From the NCBI GenBank assembly GCA_030057655.1, contig JASGUQ010000033.1:1-64000 (forward strand): DNA of 64,000 nucleotides, in the 5' to 3' direction. The position numbers were made by a program, and so were the translations under genes. A model generated the notes under the pieces. The model saw nothing but the letters and a program-made list of their open reading frames with translations, had not been told where the DNA came from and did no database searches. The stretch is from Bacillota bacterium (GTDB taxonomy: Bacteria; Bacillota; Clostridia; Christensenellales; Aristaeellaceae). Positions 8,018 through 16,253 of the stretch are shown one piece after another (position 1 is the stretch's first letter; every line of letters begins with the position of its first letter).

Positions 8018-10203
8018 TCAGGGAAAGAATCAGGCAAAAAGCGCCTGAGCATATCCTCCACATGCTTTTTGGCGAGCGAAGCGCTGTACGCTGCCTCTGA
8101 TTCCAGAATCGGGCTTTCGCCCATCAGGCCCATAAACTGGCTGACTTTCAGGCCCAGCGTGTCCTGGATCAGGCTGTCAGAACCGCTTTTGGTGACCAGG
8201 TAGTAGCACAAAAGGGAGTCCGTCTGCCCGATGCGGTGCGCCCGGTCCTCCGCCTGGCTGTGAACGGCGGGGGACCAGTCCAGTTCCCCAAACACCACGC
8301 AGGTGGCTTTTTGCAGGTTCAACCCGGACGCCGCGCGGAGGGAGATCAGCATCAGATTGGTTCTGTCCTCCAGGAAACGCTTGACGGCCTGCTCCTTTTG
8401 TTGTGAGGTCTCTCTCCCTGTGACCGAAGCAGGGGAAAAGCGCTTCAGCTCCTGCTTGTACAGATCCATCACCGCGTGATGGTGGGCAAACAAAAGCACC
8501 TTCTCGCCGTTTTCAAGCAGCGCCCGCACAAACTGGGCCACATAAGGCGCTTTGACGATGCCGGTCGCCTGGCGCTCGCTTTGAGAGAGGCGGTTTTCAG
8601 ACAGCGCGCGCTGGGAAGGGGAGAGGTCTTTGTTGTCCCGGTAGGCTTTTAATTCTTCGATCACCGGCTGCATCAATTTCTGCATCAGCGCGTCATCGCC
8701 GTCCACCTGGGTGACCAGCCTGCGCTTGTCCGGCAGCTCGGGCAGGACCTCTTTTTTGGTGCGCCTGAGCATCAGGCCTTCGCGCCTCAAGTGCTCGCCA
8801 AGCCATTCCGGGTGGACCACCACCGCGTTGCCGTAGCCATAGCACCATTCCCGGCTGAAGGACTCAAAATCGCCTAAAAAATGATAATCCAAAATGTTGA
8901 CCACATTCCAGATCTCGCCGCCCTGGTTGTAAATCGGCGTGCCGGAAAGCCCGTAGACCCGGTCTGCGGTACTGGCCAAAAGGCTGGCCGCGCTGTACTT
9001 TTCCGTTCCGCGGTGGCGCAACTCCTGAATCTCGTCAAATACCACGGCTTTGACCCTGACTTCAGGCAGCGCGTCCTTCCAACCCCGCAGCAAAAGATAA
9101 TGGATCAGGTAGATGTCCGCCTCAGGCAGGGGATAGGGCTTCAGACCTTTGATCACATGAACCCTGGGGCTCTTCCCTTCAAAGGACAAAAAGCGCTCGA
9201 TCTCTCCCTGCCAGTTGCTGACCAGGTGCGGGGGAACCACCACCATCGCGGGAAAAGCCTGAACAGAAGCCAGGGCCGCCAGGGTCTGGACCGTTTTCCC
9301 AAGCCCCATCTCATCCGCCAGCAAGCCTCGCTTGGTATGGCAAAGCCAGCTGGCCCCGTATTGCTGAAACGCGCGCAATTCCCCCTGAAAATGTCCCTGC
9401 GTGTTTTGATAAGCCGGCGCGTTTTGGCGGAAGGCTTCCAGGGCCAGGTAATGGGTCTGTGCTTCTTTGAGTGCCGTTTCCCAGCGCTCCTGATCCTGCG
9501 GCATCACGGCGAGGGGATAGCGCTGCATTAGCCAATTTAACTCACCAACCAGACGCCTGTGCGCGCTGAAACGGGCAATGCCCCGCTTGCCGGAGTCCGC
9601 GCCTGGAAACAGCCTTTTTACCAGCTCGGTCACAGCCGGGTCGCCTTTGATCAGCCAGTAATTGCCTCTTTTTTGATAGGAGAGCGTGCCATAAAACCGT
9701 CCCTGATCGGTCCCCGGCTGCAAATAGCGGGGCAAGGCGGGAACTTGTTCAGATATTATTTCACCAACAGCTTTTTGCGGTTCATCCTGATTCAGGTTTG
9801 TTTCAGGCAGACTGAATTTTGCTTTTGTATGCGAACTCCCCTCCGGCACAGCAATGCCCCACAATGTGGACAGGCTGACAACGGCAAGGGGCTTGCCCAG
9901 AAGGGTATCCGGAAGCCCGGGATCCCGTTCCGTGATCAATAACAGGGCTTTCACCAAGGGGGAGGCGAGGTAGCGGGTCAGCTGCGCCAAAAGCGCCTTC
10001 AGGTTGGGGCGCTTTCTCTTAATCTCAATGCCGATGCCATGAGCCAAGAAATCGATCCTGCATCGGGGAGCGATCATCACCTCATGCTGATGGGCAATGC
10101 CCTGATCGCTGAGCGCCCTGGAAACAAGCTCATGCAGTTCCTGCTCGCTGATGGTGACAGGCGCGCGGATCTCCCGGACAGCCGCAACGATGGACGCTAA
10201 CAA
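8014..10203 (-). CDS. SNF2-family helicase with N-terminal nuclease-like domain
   Basis: 729 residues. Residues about 20-95 resemble a restriction-endonuclease-like (PD-(D/E)XK) fold: E41, then I50-D51, then E60-I-K62 (GIEIKRKRP). The rest is a SNF2 ATPase: Walker A LADEMGLGKT (K303), DEIQ Walker B, LSGTP motif III, and the C-terminal helicase lobe with LISLRAASGLNLQ and QAEDRAHRIGQ. The helicase resembles SMARCAL1/HARP-like remodellers. No methylase or defence partner is next to it. The start is TTG 10203, 11 bases after AGGAGG. A DNA-repair or DNA-processing role is inferred, not shown. Confidence 0.8.
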   Translation of the reverse strand: MLASIVAAVREIRAPVTISEQELHELVSRALSDQGIAHQHEVMIAPRCRIDFLAHGIGIEIKRKRPNLKALLAQLTRYLASPLVKALLLITERDPGLPDTLLGKPLAVVSLSTLWGIAVPEGSSHTKAKFSLPETNLNQDEPQKAVGEIISEQVPALPRYLQPGTDQGRFYGTLSYQKRGNYWLIKGDPAVTELVKRLFPGADSGKRGIARFSAHRRLVGELNWLMQRYPLAVMPQDQERWETALKEAQTHYLALEAFRQNAPAYQNTQGHFQGELRAFQQYGASWLCHTKRGLLADEMGLGKTVQTLAALASVQAFPAMVVVPPHLVSNWQGEIERFLSFEGKSPRVHVIKGLKPYPLPEADIYLIHYLLLRGWKDALPEVRVKAVVFDEIQELRHRGTEKYSAASLLASTADRVYGLSGTPIYNQGGEIWNVVNILDYHFLGDFESFSREWCYGYGNAVVVHPEWLGEHLRREGLMLRRTKKEVLPELPDKRRLVTQVDGDDALMQKLMQPVIEELKAYRDNKDLSPSQRALSENRLSQSERQATGIVKAPYVAQFVRALLENGEKVLLFAHHHAVMDLYKQELKRFSPASVTGRETSQQKEQAVKRFLEDRTNLMLISLRAASGLNLQKATCVVFGELDWSPAVHSQAEDRAHRIGQTDSLLCYYLVTKSGSDSLIQDTLGLKVSQFMGLMGESPILESEAAYSASLAKKHVEDMLRRFLPDSFPD

Positions 10204-10235
10204 AGAATCAACAACCTCCTAAACAATCGGTAATT

Positions 10236-10264
10236 ATTATAACTTGTGACGATTTTGTTTACAA
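10236..10264 (-). promoter_or_regulatory. probable promoter of the SNF2-like gene
   Basis: On the minus strand TTGTAA (10264-10259), 17 bases, then a perfect TATAAT (10241-10236), about 32 bases before the TTG start. Confidence 0.5.
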
Positions 10265-10365
10265 TGTTTGTGATTTGAAGAGCTTCCGTCTGCTCGGGGA
10301 GTTTCAAAAGTCTTATCCGAACAATCATTTCTTTATTTATAAAAACAAATCCGGCACACAAACAA

Positions 10366-10393
10366 AGCCCCAGCCAATCCCGGCTGGGGCTTC
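10366..10393 (-). terminator. intrinsic terminator after the SdrD-like gene
   Basis: Perfect 11-bp stem AAGCCCCAGCC (10366-10376) and GGCTGGGGCTT (10383-10393) around a six-base loop, 40 bases after the stop of the minus-strand gene. The following minus-strand sequence is T-rich (TTTGTTTGTG). Confidence 0.7.
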
Positions 10394-10433
10394 GCAGCAA
10401 GTCTTTGGCTGCAAGTACGGCCTTAAAAGGTTC

Positions 10434-13400
10434 TTAACGCCTGGGATTCTGCTCGTTGATGCGGGTCCAGTCTTTTACAGGCAGGTTTTTAAGCGACTCA
10501 GGCAGAACCCCGTCTTTCCTCAGCACAAAGCCCAGGTCGGCATTCAGGTTTCGTCCGCCGCTTGGCACGACAATGTTTTCAGCCCAGGCCGTTGTGTCCT
10601 CAGTGGGGGATAAGACGCTTGCCACCAGAAGGAATTCCGTCTGCTTAATTGTGGGCTTGATTTCAGAAGGCATTTCGACCACCAGGGTGTAATTCCCGGG
10701 GAACAGCTTGTTAAACAGGTAGCGGCCGTATTGGTCGGTGGTGGTCTCATTGGTCAGCTGGTTGTACTGATACAATTTGATGACCAGGCCCGGAATGCCC
10801 GGCTCGCCGGAGTCCTGCATGCCGTCCTTGTCCAAGTCAAGCCAGGCGTAATCACCCAGTTTGCCCATCGCGCCCATGCCGATGTCCTGCTCTGTTTTCT
10901 TTTCGCCCATGTTCAGTTTGATCAGTTCGCTCTCACCGGATGAGCTGTCCATCCCGACCAGGTCGGACAGAATGACGCTGGGCCGGATGGCTGTGTCCAG
11001 CTGCCTTGCAAAGCGGTAGGCTTCAGGAAGATTGACGGAGAGGCGGTAGGAGATGGGCATCAGCCGTAAAAAGGCGAATTTACCATCAGCGCCTGTTGTC
11101 GTTTGCTGGATCAGGGCGTCATTTTCATCAAGCAGGCGGATCTCCAGGCCCCCGATGTCCTTCTGGCTGCCGTCCATGTTCCAGACAGCGCCTTCCATCC
11201 TGCCAAGCTGAACGATAGCAAGCTCAAGGTTTGCGTTGTCCTTATCAAGCGTGACCTGCGCTGTCCAAGTTCCATTCTGATCTTCTGCTTCAGGCGCGAT
11301 CAGCAAATGATCAGCAGGAAGGGCAAGGCTCAACTGATAAACGCCCGGGAAAACATTCTCAGAAACAAAGCGACCTGTTTCATCCGTGTCCAGGGTGACT
11401 GTGCTTCCGGTTCTTAAATGGGTCAAGGTCAACTGCGCTTGAAATGCGTTGTCTGTATCGCTGAGGGATTTGCTCAAGTCATTGTCATAAAACGCGTTCC
11501 CGCTGACAACAATGGGCTTAAGCGCCGGGATCAGCGCGCCCTCGATCCTGTCGCCCATCTTGATGGCATACTCTTTGGATGACTGCCCTGTGATATTGGC
11601 AGGGACAAGCCCCTTGTCATTCACGTCGATCGCGTAGCCTTCACCGGCTGCAACCGTTGCCGTGTAAGCGCCCGGCCGGATGCCTTTGATCTCATAAAGG
11701 CCGTTTTCATCGCTCTTGGCCTGATAGGATTCGCCTGTCCTGTTGTTGACAAACTCGATGCTGACCTGACCCAGCGGCATGTCATCCTGGTCAAACAAAG
11801 CATTGTTGTTGATGTCGTGGAAAGCCTGTCCGGACACAGTGCCTGTTTTCACCGCGTAAAGCGGGCTCATCGCCAGTTCATCGCTGGCCTTGACGCTCAG
11901 CGCTTCGGTAATCAAGGTTGTGTCGTCAGTCATTGGCTGGCTGAACTTCGCGTCCTCAGGCAGCGTATAGGACAAATAATAGGTGCCGGGCAGCGCGCCC
12001 TTTAAGGAGAATCTGCCGGCTTCATCCGTTGTGGCGATGGTGTATTCGCTGATATCTTGCTGATTCTCGTCCAGCAGTTTGATCTCAACACCTTGAAGGC
12101 CCTGAGCCTGTTCTGAAAATCTGGTCTCCTCATCGCCCAGAAGCACTGCGCCCATGATCACCGCGGAGCGGAACGCGCCGGCATCCATGTTTTCAACGGC
12201 GGCGCCCGGGCCGACTGTTACAACATCCGTTTCTCCATGCGCGACAGTCTGGCTGACAATCTTGTTGACGATGCCCGAAGCGGTCTCAGCTTGTTGTGAA
12301 AAAACATAAGGCGAGATTAGCGCGAAACGAACCTTGTACTGGGCGGGGACAAGGCCGGTCAGAGTATAATTGCCGTCATTGTCCGTGACTGTTTCAGCAG
12401 CCACATTGCCTGCCTGGTCAAGGGCAGCAACCGCGAAGCCGGACAGACCCGCTTCATCCGGATCCATCTGACCGTTTAAGTTTTTATCCTCAAACAGGGT
12501 GCCTGTGATGCTGCCCGGCAGCGTCGCGCCTGCGTACAGGCTCAGGGTTTCGCCTTTTTGAAGCGTCTTCACGGTTTCAAGGGTAGATGAGGCGCTCAAT
12601 GAAGAAAACGCGTTTCCCTCATTGCCGCCGTCGATTGTGAACACCTGTCCGTCCGGCAGGCTCACCCGGATCGTGACTTCGCCATCCCTGACCCTGGGGA
12701 AATAAACCTGTCCCTGGGCGTCCGTTGTGGCGCTGGCCATGACCTGCCCGTTTGAGATCAGCTCCGCTTTGGCATTCATAAAAGGCGGTTCGCCTTCATC
12801 CAGAAGGCCGTTCACATTGCTGTCCAGAAAAGCGGTCAGACGGATGGAAGAGGCTGGCATGACGCCAATGGGTGAAAGAACTGCCGGTCTGTCTTCCAGC
12901 ACCTGGATGTTGACTGTCTGGCTCTGCGCGTAGCCGTCATGAAACACAGAAGGGCTGCCCGGCAAGGCAAACATCACGCCGTCAGGCAGTTCCGCCGTCA
13001 GGCTGTATTCGCCTGCCTGAAGATTTTCAAACAGGAAAGGGGCGTCCTGCGTTGTGGTCATGGTTTTGGTGACATCCATGCTCAGATGGGTCAGCGTCAG
13101 GATCAGGCCCTGACATCCGCCTTCACCCGCGTCCTCAGCGCCGTTCATGTTGCTGTCCATCCAGATCCGGCCTGATAAAGAACTAGCCATGACGCCGCCG
13201 ATGCCCATCCCCTGGCTGCGCACCAGCGTAAAGGAATCAGAGGTGCCCACATTGCCTTCTTGCGGATGGATCACATTGTAAAAAGGATTGAATTTCGCGC
13301 CCAAGGGTCCAACGATGTAGGGCGATGGCAGGGTCGCGCGGATCTTGTAGGTGGCGGGGGTCAAATTCCAGATCTGCAGTATTCCGTCCGAGCCGGTCTT

Positions 13401-13976
13401 GCCCTGCGCGATTACATAATCTTTCCCGTCGTGGGTGAAAAGCAGCTCAACCTCCACGTCTTTTAACCGCGGTTCGCTGCTCATGCGGCCGCCGTTCATG
13501 TTCAAGTCGCCAAACGCGGTGATGGTGATGTAAGCGCTTCTCTTGCCCGCGCTGATCAACTGACGGTGCTTCCCGTCCTGGCTCAGGCTGAACACACTTG
13601 TCCTGCTGTGCCTTCCCTGGGCCGGGAACATGAGCGCGCCGTCACTTTCAACAAACACATGGTTGTAATCAACCGGCAGGGAGACCTGGAGGTAATAATC
13701 CCCGGCGTCCAATGCGTCAAAAAGAAAATATCCTTCGTCATTTGTTTGCGTCTGTTTCACGATGCTCTCAGATTGGCCGTCTGATTTGATCAGGGTGATC
13801 TCAGCTCTGTCCAGCGGTTTCTCGCCCCTGTCCTGCACGCCGTTTTCGTTCCCGTCGGCAAACACCACGCCCTCAACAGAGGCGGCGCCTGCCTGCACAA
13901 CCAAAGCAGGAAGCAAGGCCGCCAAAAAAATGAGGGCCAGAAACAGGGCTGCTTTTTTCCGAATCAAAATCAACAT
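10434..13976 (-). CDS. large secreted protein of SdrD-B-like repeats
   Basis: About 1180 residues: a signal peptide (basic MLILIRKK then a hydrophobic stretch ending near VVQAGA) and then about ten repeats of roughly 110 residues. Each opens with a calcium-loop-like D-x-N-x-N-G-x-x-D-x-G-E element and ends with a G-x-Y motif, as in SdrD B-type or carboxypeptidase-regulatory-like domains. Clear copies begin at DGNENGVQDRGE, DSNMNGAEDAGE, DSNVNGLLDEGE, DKNLNGQMDPDE, DINNNALFDQDD and DLDKDGMQDSGE; others are degenerate. There is no LPXTG motif or C-terminal membrane segment, so retention at the surface is unexplained. ATG 13976 is chosen with GGGAGG just upstream. Role in adhesion or matrix formation is inferred. 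Confidence 0.8.
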   Translation of the reverse strand: MLILIRKKAALFLALIFLAALLPALVVQAGAASVEGVVFADGNENGVQDRGEKPLDRAEITLIKSDGQSESIVKQTQTNDEGYFLFDALDAGDYYLQVSLPVDYNHVFVESDGALMFPAQGRHSRTSVFSLSQDGKHRQLISAGKRSAYITITAFGDLNMNGGRMSSEPRLKDVEVELLFTHDGKDYVIAQGKTGSDGILQIWNLTPATYKIRATLPSPYIVGPLGAKFNPFYNVIHPQEGNVGTSDSFTLVRSQGMGIGGVMASSLSGRIWMDSNMNGAEDAGEGGCQGLILTLTHLSMDVTKTMTTTQDAPFLFENLQAGEYSLTAELPDGVMFALPGSPSVFHDGYAQSQTVNIQVLEDRPAVLSPIGVMPASSIRLTAFLDSNVNGLLDEGEPPFMNAKAELISNGQVMASATTDAQGQVYFPRVRDGEVTIRVSLPDGQVFTIDGGNEGNAFSSLSASSTLETVKTLQKGETLSLYAGATLPGSITGTLFEDKNLNGQMDPDEAGLSGFAVAALDQAGNVAAETVTDNDGNYTLTGLVPAQYKVRFALISPYVFSQQAETASGIVNKIVSQTVAHGETDVVTVGPGAAVENMDAGAFRSAVIMGAVLLGDEETRFSEQAQGLQGVEIKLLDENQQDISEYTIATTDEAGRFSLKGALPGTYYLSYTLPEDAKFSQPMTDDTTLITEALSVKASDELAMSPLYAVKTGTVSGQAFHDINNNALFDQDDMPLGQVSIEFVNNRTGESYQAKSDENGLYEIKGIRPGAYTATVAAGEGYAIDVNDKGLVPANITGQSSKEYAIKMGDRIEGALIPALKPIVVSGNAFYDNDLSKSLSDTDNAFQAQLTLTHLRTGSTVTLDTDETGRFVSENVFPGVYQLSLALPADHLLIAPEAEDQNGTWTAQVTLDKDNANLELAIVQLGRMEGAVWNMDGSQKDIGGLEIRLLDENDALIQQTTTGADGKFAFLRLMPISYRLSVNLPEAYRFARQLDTAIRPSVILSDLVGMDSSSGESELIKLNMGEKKTEQDIGMGAMGKLGDYAWLDLDKDGMQDSGEPGIPGLVIKLYQYNQLTNETTTDQYGRYLFNKLFPGNYTLVVEMPSEIKPTIKQTEFLLVASVLSPTEDTTAWAENIVVPSGGRNLNADLGFVLRKDGVLPESLKNLPVKDWTRINEQNPRR

Positions 13977-14075
13977 GCGACCTCCCAAAACTGGTATCTT
14001 GTCCTTTGGACGGGACTCGTGTACGCTTAATCATCCATGGGATTGTGCTAAAATAAACGCGCGGAGGGACAAACA

Positions 14076-14528
14076 ATGAACGACGCAGACTTCATGAACC
14101 TTGCACTGATCCAGGCAAAATCGGCATCAAACGAGGTGCCGGTCGGCGCTGTCATCGTCTTTGAGGGCAGGGTGGTGGCGCAGGCTTATAATGAGCAGGA
14201 ATCCCTTCAAGACGCCCTTGCCCACGCGGAGATGCTGGCCATTTCAAGAGCGCAGAAAGCGCTTCAAACCTCCCGCCTTTCAGGCTGCACCCTGTACGTT
14301 ACTTTGGAGCCCTGCCCCATGTGCGCGGGCGCCATCATCCTGTCCGGCATCAAACGCTGCGTTTTTGCCGCTTTTGATCAGCAGTATGGCTGCTGCGGCA
14401 GCGTATACGCGCTTCCGATGGACCCCGTGTTCAACCACCGTGTCCTGTGCGAAGGTGGTTTGATGGCCAAGGAATCAGAAGCCTTGCTGGACGCTTTTTT
14501 TAAGGTTCTGCGCGCAGACAAAGGCTGA
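14076..14528 (+). CDS. tadA: tRNA-specific adenosine deaminase
   Basis: 150-residue zinc deaminase that converts A34 of tRNA-Arg(ACG) to inosine. Active-site motifs are H50-A-E52 (AHAEMLA) and PCPMC with zinc ligands C80 and C83. The N-terminus DADFMNLALIQAKSA and NEVPVGAVIV are typical of TadA. GGAGGG lies seven bases before the ATG. It is transcribed away from the SdrD-like gene; an extended -10 (TGCTAAAAT, 14045-14053) just upstream may drive it. Confidence 0.95.
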   Translation: MNDADFMNLALIQAKSASNEVPVGAVIVFEGRVVAQAYNEQESLQDALAHAEMLAISRAQKALQTSRLSGCTLYVTLEPCPMCAGAIILSGIKRCVFAAFDQQYGCCGSVYALPMDPVFNHRVLCEGGLMAKESEALLDAFFKVLRADKG

Positions 14529-14585
14529 ATCATCCCCGTTTGCGGCAAACGAATTATAGCATTGCGCATTCCCGATGGCAAATGA

Positions 14586-14614
14586 TTGACAGCGGAAAGC
14601 AATCGGGCTATCAT
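14586..14614 (+). promoter_or_regulatory. probable promoter of the SCIFF gene
   Basis: Perfect TTGACA (14586-14591), 17-base spacer, TATCAT (14609-14614); it ends 29 bases before the SCIFF start codon. Confidence 0.65.
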
Positions 14615-14643
14615 GAACAGGAAATAAAGGAGAGGTGAGCAAG

Positions 14644-14784
14644 ATGGAGATCAAAACTTTGAAGACCCGTGACCTGAAACTGAGCATGGAAAATGGCGGC
14701 TGCGGCGAATGCCAGACCTCCTGCCAGTCCGCGTGCAAAACTTCCTGCGGCGTGGCCAATCAGCCCTGCGAGCAGGAAAAATAA
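14644..14784 (+). CDS. scfA: SCIFF peptide precursor (six cysteines in forty-five)
   Basis: A 46-residue ORF encoding the ribosomal natural-product precursor SCIFF. It starts MEIKTLKTRDLKLS and carries six cysteines at residues 20, 23, 27, 31, 35 and 42, the pattern that names the family. The partner radical SAM enzyme follows 60 bases downstream and is known to install Cys-to-Thr/Ser-type thioether cross-links in such peptides. GGAGAGG lies upstream of ATG 14644. SCIFF is nearly universal in Clostridia, and its biological role is still unclear. Confidence 0.93.
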   Translation: MEIKTLKTRDLKLSMENGGCGECQTSCQSACKTSCGVANQPCEQEK

Positions 14785-14809
14785 CAAATCACATTCATAA
14801 AGGACAAGG

Positions 14810-14835
14810 AAGCCGCCTTCAACAGGCGGCTTTTT
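14810..14835 (+). terminator. attenuator-like terminator between SCIFF and its maturase
   Basis: AAGCCGCC (14810-14817), loop of seven, GGCGGCTT (14825-14832) and a T5 run overlapping the stem end. It lies after the SCIFF stop and just before the maturase ribosome site (GGGAGG), so partial read-through would make much more precursor than enzyme. Confidence 0.8.
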
Positions 14836-14844
14836 GGGAGGAAC

Positions 14845-16218
14845 ATGATCCATACCTTTACCGTCCGGGGTTACTCCATCGCGCTTGATGTGTTTTCGGG
14901 CTCTGTCCATGTGGTGGACCGCGTGGCGCTTGAAGCCATCCGGCTGTATGAATCAAAGACCCGGGAAGAAACAGCATCATCCCTGATTTCCCTTTTTCCG
15001 GATGAACCGGACCTGACTGAGGAGAACATCAACTCCCTGCTGGACACCCTGGGCGAGCTGAAAAGCGCCGGCAAGCTGTATTCTTCAGACGACTATCTGC
15101 GTTCAACTGATCTCTGCCGGAAAGACAGCGCCGTCATCAAGGCGCTTTGTCTGCATGTGGCGCATGCCTGCAACCTGACCTGCTCCTACTGCTTTGCCGG
15201 GCAGGGCAAGTACAAGGGGCAAACGGAATTGATGAGCGCGGAGACTGGATGCAAGGCGCTTGATTTTCTGGTTGAGCGATCGGGGAAAAGACGCCACCTG
15301 GAAGTGGACTTTTTTGGTGGGGAACCTCTGCTCAATTGGGAGGTTGTCAAAGAGATCGTGCGTTACGGGCGCGAGCTTGAAAAAAAGCACAACAAGCTGT
15401 TCCGCTTCACCCTGACCACCAACGGCGTCGCGCTGGATGAAGAAATCATGGCGTTTTGCAACCGCGAGATGCACAATATGGTTTTAAGCCTGGACGGCAG
15501 AAAAGAAATCCACGATCATTACCGCGTGGACCACAAAGGCCGGGGCAGCTATGACATCATCGTTCCCAAGTTCCAGGAGTTTGTCCGGTCCCGAAAGGAC
15601 AGCGGATATTACATCCGCGGCACCTATACAAAGAACAACCTGGATTTTCTGGAGGATATCCGGCACATGGCGGACTTAGGGTTTACCCAGCTGTCCATGG
15701 AGCCTGTCGTCACAGCGCCGGACGACCCCGAGGCGCTGACGGAAAAGGATTTGTCCATTCTGTTCAATCAGTACGAGGAGCTTGCCCTTTTGATGCTCAA
15801 GCGCAAACGCGAGGGCCGGGGTTTTGATTTTTATCACTTCAACATCGATCTGGAAAACGGCCCCTGCATCAAAAAGCGCTTAAGCGGTTGCGGTTCAGGC
15901 ACCGAATACCTGGCTGTCACGCCCAATGGAGACCTGTATCCCTGCCACCAGTTTGTGGGGGACGAGGGCTTCAAAATGGGCAGCCTGGATGAGGGGATCG
16001 TAAACCTGGGCCTGCAGGACGAATTTGCTAAAAACACCCTCTTCTCCCATCAGGAATGCAGGGATTGCTGGGCGCAGCTATTTTGCGCGGGCGGCTGCGC
16101 TGCCAACGCCTTCCACGCGACCGGAAGCATATCAGGCGTTTATAAACTGGGCTGCGAGTTATTTAAAAAGCGCATCGAGTGCGCTTTGATGCTGCAGGCA
16201 GCTTTAACGGAAGCATAA
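14845..16218 (+). CDS. scfB: SCIFF-system radical SAM maturase
   Basis: 457-residue radical SAM/SPASM enzyme. An N-terminal peptide-binding (RRE-like) region of about 90 residues precedes the CxxxCxxC cluster motif C109-NLT-C113-SY-C116. The SPASM part holds CGSGTEYLAVTPNGDLYPCHQF and CRDCWAQLFCAGGCAANAF, giving two more iron-sulfur clusters. It should form thioether bonds in the SCIFF peptide encoded directly upstream. GGGAGGAAC precedes the ATG. It is likely co-transcribed by read-through of the hairpin. Confidence 0.95.
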   Translation: MIHTFTVRGYSIALDVFSGSVHVVDRVALEAIRLYESKTREETASSLISLFPDEPDLTEENINSLLDTLGELKSAGKLYSSDDYLRSTDLCRKDSAVIKALCLHVAHACNLTCSYCFAGQGKYKGQTELMSAETGCKALDFLVERSGKRRHLEVDFFGGEPLLNWEVVKEIVRYGRELEKKHNKLFRFTLTTNGVALDEEIMAFCNREMHNMVLSLDGRKEIHDHYRVDHKGRGSYDIIVPKFQEFVRSRKDSGYYIRGTYTKNNLDFLEDIRHMADLGFTQLSMEPVVTAPDDPEALTEKDLSILFNQYEELALLMLKRKREGRGFDFYHFNIDLENGPCIKKRLSGCGSGTEYLAVTPNGDLYPCHQFVGDEGFKMGSLDEGIVNLGLQDEFAKNTLFSHQECRDCWAQLFCAGGCAANAFHATGSISGVYKLGCELFKKRIECALMLQAALTEA

Positions 16219-16241
16219 AACGCCTGAACATGTGTCAGGCG
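16217..16241 (-). terminator. probable terminator of mnmG
   Basis: CGCCTGA (16221-16227) and TCAGGCG (16235-16241) flank a seven-base loop; on the minus strand the stem is followed by TTTT. It sits in the 35-base gap between the convergent scfB and mnmG. Confidence 0.55.
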
Positions 16242-16253
16242 GAAGTGATCATT

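Noticed and set aside
7484-8203. Open frame of 239 codons antisense to ruvC and the helicase end
   Set aside because: It spans two real genes on the other strand and shows no domain.
10197-10400. 67-codon frame upstream of the SNF2-like gene on the same strand
   Set aside because: It covers the terminator hairpin of the next gene and the likely promoter; no ribosome site and no family.
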